Source: an uncultured Clostridia bacterium (GTDB lineage: Bacteria; Bacillota; Clostridia; Christensenellales; Aristaeellaceae). Taken from it: DNA of 10,065 bases. A model generated the notes under the pieces. The model was given only the letters and a program-made list of their open reading frames with translations, did not search any database and was not told the origin of the DNA. A program made the translations under genes and the position numbers. Location of the stretch: positions 1-10,065 of the forward strand of contig CAKUCE010000108.1 of assembly GCA_934643535.1 (NCBI GenBank), given 5' to 3'. Within the stretch, counting starts at the first letter, position 1. Every line of letters begins with the position of its first letter. Shown in pieces: positions 6,785 through 10,065 of the stretch.

Positions 6785-6807
6785 CCTGCCTTTCATTCGA
6801 AGGCAGG
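6785..6807. repeat. 8-bp inverted repeat at the transcription start
   Basis: CCTGCCTT (6785-6792) and AAGGCAGG (6800-6807) are perfect partners around a 7-nt loop, only 3 nt after the -10 box. If transcription starts near 6788, most of this hairpin is the 5' end of the mRNA and could protect it; it could also be an operator, or the terminator of the gene ending at 6705, though only TTT follows. Confidence 0.7.
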
Positions 6808-7038
6808 TTTCTGGTACCATTTCGACGAAGGATACAGAAAGAAGGGTTTTCGAAAAGAGTGGGTATCGCTTTCCTTTTCTGCTTGAGGGCAGCTGACAGC
6901 ACCGCGGCCGGCATGGGAGTTCCCGGGTCGCTGTTTGCAAGCCGCAAAAGCGAAAGGATGTAAGCGATAGCGGCCGCTTTTTTTGTTGCGTTCTTCCTGT
7001 TTCCGCCAAACAGAGCACTACCGGAGGATGAATGACGG
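6788..7038 (+). promoter_or_regulatory. Structured rimP-operon leader with candidate attenuator
   Basis: About 250 nt of untranslated leader with several possible stems. A 5' hairpin pairs CAGAAA-AGG (6835-6845, two bulged bases) with CCTTTTCTG (6873-6881). A 9-bp stem with one bulged G pairs CGCT-TTTGC (6929-6938) with GCAAA-AGCG (6944-6952). This is enclosed by a perfect long-range stem GCGGCCG (6904-6910) with CGGCCGC (6971-6977), followed directly by seven T residues (6978-6984), as in a terminator. The 3' arm can pair elsewhere: AAGCG (6962-6966) with CGCTT (6975-6979), or GCCGC (6941-6945) with GCGGC (6970-6974). Competing pairings next to a T-run suggest attenuation. In Bacillus subtilis this operon is reported to be autoregulated by NusA through its leader; applying that here is inference. 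No known riboswitch class fits. Confidence 0.6.
6904..6984 (+). terminator. Candidate leader terminator: long-range GC stem plus seven T
   Basis: GCGGCCG at 6904-6910 pairs perfectly with CGGCCGC at 6971-6977, and TTTTTTT follows at 6978-6984. The enclosed 60 nt holds its own 9-bp hairpin (6929-6952). The loop is much larger than in ordinary terminators, so this is either a regulated attenuator or only partly effective. It ends 54 nt before the rimP start. Confidence 0.5.
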
Positions 7039-7575
7039 ATGGCAAAGAAGAAAATGACCGCGTCCCGCAGCGCTGCGCAGGACGTGGAACGGCTGGCCCG
7101 GCAGTTGGCCGACGAACAGGGCGTGGAGCTGGTGGAGGTCTCCCTGCAGAAGGAAAGCCGGGGCAAATGTCTGCTGGTGTTTATTGACCGGGAGGGCGGC
7201 ATCAGCCTGGACGACTGCGAAAAATACCACCGGGCGCTGCAGCCGCTGGTGGAGGACGTGGATTACGACATCATGGAGGTGTCCAGCGCCGGAATGGATC
7301 GGCCCATCAAGACCCGCCGCGATTTTGAAAAGAACCGGGACGCGCTGGTGGAGGTCCGCCTTTTTGCCGCCCAGAACGGCTCCAAGCTGTTTCAGGGCCT
7401 TCTGAAGGATTTTACCGACGAGCAGGTGGTTCTTCAGCCGGCGGAGGGAGAGGCGCTTGTATTCCCCCGCAGGGCCGTAGCCATCGTCAGGCCGGTCATC
7501 GACTTTGACGAGGACGATCTTCCCGACGGCGGCGAGGCGTTGGACGGCGAATTCTCCGAGATGGAATTTGAATAA
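7039..7575 (+). CDS. rimP: Ribosome maturation factor RimP
   Basis: RimP assists maturation of the 30S ribosomal subunit in the cytoplasm. The 178-residue protein has the family's N-terminal alpha/beta domain (about 10-92) and C-terminal SH3-like domain (about 93-153). The signature is YDIMEVSSAGMDRPIKT at 76-92, where most relatives read SSPGLDRPL, followed by the conserved RDF (94-96). A short acidic tail (about 154-178, rich in Asp and Glu) goes beyond the core fold. ATG 7039 has GGAGG at 7023-7027, 11 nt upstream; ATGs at 7028 and 7032 are in other frames. It is the first gene of the operon, 40 nt before nusA, behind a long structured leader. Confidence 0.96.
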   Translation: MAKKKMTASRSAAQDVERLARQLADEQGVELVEVSLQKESRGKCLLVFIDREGGISLDDCEKYHRALQPLVEDVDYDIMEVSSAGMDRPIKTRRDFEKNRDALVEVRLFAAQNGSKLFQGLLKDFTDEQVVLQPAEGEALVFPRRAVAIVRPVIDFDEDDLPDGGEALDGEFSEMEFE

Positions 7576-7615
7576 AAAACGAATCGAAATATCAATGAAA
7601 CAGGAGTAAGAAGCA

Positions 7616-8881
7616 ATGAGGGTTACGAAAAAGAATCAGCAGCAGAACGGGCACCGGGAGATTGTTGACGCGGTCAAGGCGCTGTCCGCCGAAAAGGACA
7701 TCGAACCGGAGATCCTCTTCAACGCGATCGAAGAGGCCATGAAGGCCGCCTACAAGAAGAATGTCTCCCGGGATGAAAACGCGCCCAGTAACCTGTCCGT
7801 CACCATGGACCGCAATACTGGCGACGTTCATGTTTTCGCCCGGAAAACCATTACCGACGACGTAGAGGATCCCGCCAACCAGATCACGCTGGAGGACGCG
7901 CTGAAAATCCGCCCCGACTACCGCATGGGCGACATCGCCGAGATCGACGTGACCCCCAAGGGCTTCCTGCGTACCGCCGCCCAGACCGCCAAGCAGGTCA
8001 TCATGCAGCGCATCCGCGAAGCGGAACAGGGCCGCATTTATGAGGAATATTCCGACAAGGAAAACGAGATCCTCACCGCTATCGTGCAGCGGGTGGAGCC
8101 CAAGGGCGTGTATGTGGAGCTGGGCCGCACCGAGGGGATCATGGAGCCCGGCGAATATATGCCCGGCGAGGAATATCATATCGACGATCATATTAAAGTA
8201 TATGTGCTGGAAGTGAACCGCACCGGCCGGGAAATGCTCCACGGGCCGCAGGTTCGCGTCAGCCGTATTCATCCCGGTCTGGTGAAGCGCCTGTTCGAGA
8301 TGGAAGTGCCGGAGATCGCCGCAGGCGTGGTGCAGATCAAGTCCATCGCCCGGGAAGCCGGAAGCCGCACCAAGATGGCCGTGCATTCCACGGAGATCAC
8401 CATTGATCCCGTGGGCGCGTGCGTCGGCCCCCGCGGCAACCGCGTGGAAAAAGTGGTGGAAGAGCTGAAGAACGAAAAGATCGACATCATCAAGTGGTCC
8501 GCCGATCCTGCCGAGTTCATCGCCAACGCGCTGAACCCCGCCCACGTGCTCAGCGTGTTTGTTTCCGATACGGAAAAGGCCTGCCGGGTGGTAGTGCCGG
8601 ACAACCAGCTGAGCCTTGCCATCGGCAAGGAGGGCCAGAACGCCCGTCTGGCCGCCAAGCTCACCGGCTGGCGGATTGACATCAAGAGCCAGAGTCAGGC
8701 CGCCGAAATGTTCGACCTGCCCGCCGACGATCAGCCGATGGAAGAAAACCTTGCCATGGGCTATCAGGCGCTGTACAATGAGCCTGCCTCTCCGGAAGCC
8801 ATGGCCGAATCCGGCCTGCCGGAGCTGCGCGACCTGCCGCTGGAGCTGAGCGGCAGCGACGAGGACGACGACACGCTGTAA
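7616..8881 (+). CDS. nusA: Transcription termination/antitermination protein NusA
   Basis: NusA binds RNA polymerase and nascent RNA and modulates pausing and intrinsic termination. The protein has 421 residues, the short Firmicutes form without the C-terminal acidic repeats of E. coli NusA. The RNA-polymerase-binding N-terminal domain is at about 12-140, the S1 domain at about 150-214, KH1 at about 238-305 with GPRGNRV (271-277), and KH2 at about 308-358 with IGKEGQNARLAAKLTGW (336-352). The linker SRIHPGLVKRLFEMEVPEI (216-234) is typical of the family. After KH2 comes a tail of about 60 residues ending in a short acidic run (SDEDDD, 414-419). ATG 7616 has AGGAG at 7602-7606, 9 nt upstream. 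It may act on the leader of its own operon, which is inference. Confidence 0.98.
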   Translation: MRVTKKNQQQNGHREIVDAVKALSAEKDIEPEILFNAIEEAMKAAYKKNVSRDENAPSNLSVTMDRNTGDVHVFARKTITDDVEDPANQITLEDALKIRPDYRMGDIAEIDVTPKGFLRTAAQTAKQVIMQRIREAEQGRIYEEYSDKENEILTAIVQRVEPKGVYVELGRTEGIMEPGEYMPGEEYHIDDHIKVYVLEVNRTGREMLHGPQVRVSRIHPGLVKRLFEMEVPEIAAGVVQIKSIAREAGSRTKMAVHSTEITIDPVGACVGPRGNRVEKVVEELKNEKIDIIKWSADPAEFIANALNPAHVLSVFVSDTEKACRVVVPDNQLSLAIGKEGQNARLAAKLTGWRIDIKSQSQAAEMFDLPADDQPMEENLAMGYQALYNEPASPEAMAESGLPELRDLPLELSGSDEDDDTL

Positions 8882-8918
8882 GCCGCCGGAGCCGATTGAA
8901 ACAAAGGAGGGCCTTCGG

Positions 8919-9209
8919 ATGCCTGTAAAGCCGAAGAAAATTCCGATGCGCATGTGCGTGGGCTGCCGGCAGATGAAGCCCAAAAAAGAGCTTTTGCGCG
9001 TGGTGCGCTCGCCGGAAGGCGAGGTCAGCCTGGATCCCACCGGCAAAAAGCCCGGACGGGGCGCGTACTGCTGCTACAGCGCCGACTGTCTGAAACGGGC
9101 GCTGAAGCAGGGCCAGCTTGACCGCCAGCTGGAGGTCAGACTGACGCCCGAAGTCAATCAGAGCCTGACGGATACCATGAACCGATTGCTGGAGGGAAGT
9201 CAGGCATGA
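8919..9209 (+). CDS. rnpM: YlxR/RnpM family RNA-binding protein (RNase P modulator)
   Basis: Small basic protein of 96 residues. The family signature is clear: RMCVGCRQMKPKKELLRVV (11-29), DPTGKKPGRGAY (39-50), the Cys-containing segment CCYSADCLKRAL (51-62), and a basic C-terminal half. YlxR of Bacillus subtilis has been described as a modulator of RNase P and renamed RnpM; that function is carried over by homology. ATG 8919 has AAAGGAGG at 8903-8910, 8 nt upstream. It lies 37 nt after nusA, and its stop overlaps the next start (ATGA), so it is translated with ylxQ. Confidence 0.95.
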   Translation: MPVKPKKIPMRMCVGCRQMKPKKELLRVVRSPEGEVSLDPTGKKPGRGAYCCYSADCLKRALKQGQLDRQLEVRLTPEVNQSLTDTMNRLLEGSQA

Positions 9210-9520
9210 ACGAGACTGCGGAGGAAAGGGCGCTGTCCTTTCTGGGCCTGTGTATGCGGGCCGGTCAGGTGGTCAGCGGTCAGGAAGCCTGCGTCGCCGC
9301 CATACGCGGCGGGCAGAGCGCGCTGGCGCTTTTGGATGCCGGCGCTTCCGAAAACACGCTGAAACGGGTGGAGGACGCCTGCGCCAGTCATCAGGTGCCG
9401 CTCTACCGCATCAGCCCCGGCGCGCTGGGGCACGCGATCGGCAAACCCGGACGAATGGTGATTTCCGTTCCCGCCGGGCGTATGGCCGAGAAGCTCCTGA
9501 CTTATTTTCAGGAACATTGA
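9206..9520 (+). CDS. ylxQ: YlxQ, L7Ae/L30e-family RNA-binding protein
   Basis: Protein of 104 residues with the L7Ae/L30e fold, which binds kink-turn RNA in its relatives. The conserved features are the opening LSFLGLCMRAGQVVSGQEAC (10-29), the ALALLDAGASENTLKRV stretch (39-55), and the HAIGKPGRMVISV segment (75-87). The cellular role of YlxQ is not settled. Its ATG overlaps the ylxR stop by 4 bp, with GGAGGG at 9191-9196 about 9 nt upstream. Its place between ylxR and infB is the standard Firmicutes order. Confidence 0.94.
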   Translation: MNETAEERALSFLGLCMRAGQVVSGQEACVAAIRGGQSALALLDAGASENTLKRVEDACASHQVPLYRISPGALGHAIGKPGRMVISVPAGRMAEKLLTYFQEH

Positions 9521-9536
9521 CAGTCCTGCGGACTGT
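9520..9536 (+). other. Compact hairpin between ylxQ and infB
   Basis: ACAGTCC (9520-9526), loop TGC, and GGACTGT (9530-9536) form a perfect 7-bp stem starting at the last base of the ylxQ stop codon. It is followed by AAAA, not T, so it is not a normal terminator on this strand. It may mark an mRNA-processing or stability point before infB. Confidence 0.6.
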
Positions 9537-9562
9537 AAAATACATGGGGGTGCAAGGGGTAC

Positions 9563-10065
9563 ATGACCAAAGTAAAGCTCAAGGATGCAACCAGGGAACT
9601 GCTGAAGGGCGCGGAAGAAACGCTGAGCAAGCTGTCCGGCATGCGCAAGAGCGCGGACGCTCTGGCGCAGTTGGCCAAAAAGCAGGAAAACCAGTTTGCC
9701 CGGGAGGAGGAGCGCCGCCGCGCCGAGGAAAAACAGGCGGAGCAGGAGCGGCTGCTCAGTCAGCACGCCAAGGCTTTCACCATGCCTGATACGGACGACG
9801 AGCCCAAGCCCGCCGCCGCACCGGCTGCGCCCGCGCCGAAGGCAGAGGAAAAGCCCGTTCCGGAAAAGGCGCCTGTGAAGGCCGTGAAAGCGGAAGCCCC
9901 CGAAAAGCCCGCCGCTCCCGTAAAGACGGAAGCGCCGGAGCCCAAAAAGGAAACGCCCCCCGCGCCGAAGGCGGAAGAAAAGCCCGCCCCGGCGGAAGCC
10001 CCCAAGGCAAAGGAAGAAAAGAAGGAGCCTGCTCCCGCACCCGTGAAGCAGGAGGAGAAACAGCC
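9563..10065 (+). CDS. infB: Translation initiation factor IF-2, N-terminal part (3' end outside window)
   Basis: Open frame of 167 codons running off the window. Its place directly after ylxQ is where infB sits in Firmicutes, and a long charged N-terminal region is normal for IF-2; the GTPase domains lie beyond the window, so the call is mainly positional. Residues 1-70 look helical and coiled-coil-like, with a charged run at about 43-64 (QFAREEERRRAEEKQ). Residues about 78-167 are low-complexity Ala/Pro/Lys/Glu linker, with APKAEEKP occurring twice (9833-9856 and 9962-9985). The usual IF2_N opening (like YRVHELAKEL) is not evident, though MTKVKLKDATRELL may be a divergent form. ATG 9563 is the only start after the in-frame stop at 9536. 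The nearest purine run, AAGGGG (9554-9559), is only 3 nt away, so the ribosome binding site is poor. Confidence 0.82.
   Translation, partial: MTKVKLKDATRELLKGAEETLSKLSGMRKSADALAQLAKKQENQFAREEERRRAEEKQAEQERLLSQHAKAFTMPDTDDEPKPAAAPAAPAPKAEEKPVPEKAPVKAVKAEAPEKPAAPVKTEAPEPKKETPPAPKAEEKPAPAEAPKAKEEKKEPAPAPVKQEEKQ

Noticed and set aside
6846..6868. Resemblance to part of a c-di-GMP-I riboswitch (TTCGAAAAGAGTGGG)
   Set aside because: Only the tetraloop-side helix looks similar; the required flanking core segments are absent.
6895..6912. T-box-like string (ACCGCGG) in the rimP leader
   Set aside because: The conserved AGGGUGG half is missing, there is no specifier stem, and the downstream gene is not an aminoacyl-tRNA or amino-acid gene.
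7592..9046. Minus-strand open frame of 484 codons opposite nusA
   Set aside because: The composition is histidine- and glycine-rich with no family resemblance, and nusA on the plus strand is unmistakable.

Overview
The window looks like chromosomal DNA of a moderately GC-rich Firmicute, most likely an uncultured or gut-type Clostridia member. The basis is AGGAGG-type ribosome binding sites, sigmaA-like promoters with near-consensus TATAAT boxes, T-tailed intrinsic terminators, and the Firmicutes gene order rimP-nusA-ylxR-ylxQ-infB. I cannot fix family or genus from sequence alone. All genes lie on the plus strand. I see no rRNA, tRNA, CRISPR array, insertion sequence or phage gene.

Positions 1-4428 form a maltodextrin uptake and breakdown cluster: the 3' part of a MalF/MdxF permease, a MalG/MdxG permease overlapping it by 4 bp, a cytoplasmic GH13 neopullulanase/cyclomaltodextrinase-type alpha-glycosidase, and a LacI-family regulator. 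The binding protein, and any operator for the regulator, would lie upstream of the window. The permeases import malto-oligosaccharides, the GH13 enzyme cuts them inside the cell, and the LacI protein probably senses the sugar.

Positions 4429-4868 hold no gene I can support. The region has several strong inverted repeats, which suggests an interspersed repeat or structured intergenic element, followed by a clear promoter. That promoter drives a small MarR-family regulator (4869-5321). A terminator follows, and its hairpin overlaps the next promoter, which drives an unusual three-domain protein (5449-6705): GrpB-like nucleotidyltransferase-fold domain, small family-I inorganic pyrophosphatase-like domain, and Ap4A-hydrolase-like NUDIX domain.

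Positions 6753-10065 form the transcription/translation operon: a strong extended -10 promoter, a leader of about 250 nt with several hairpins and a terminator-like closing stem, then rimP, nusA, ylxR (rnpM), ylxQ and the 5' end of infB, which runs off the window. The two most interesting items are the GrpB-PPase-NUDIX fusion and the structured rimP leader, a candidate attenuator that NusA could use to control its own operon.
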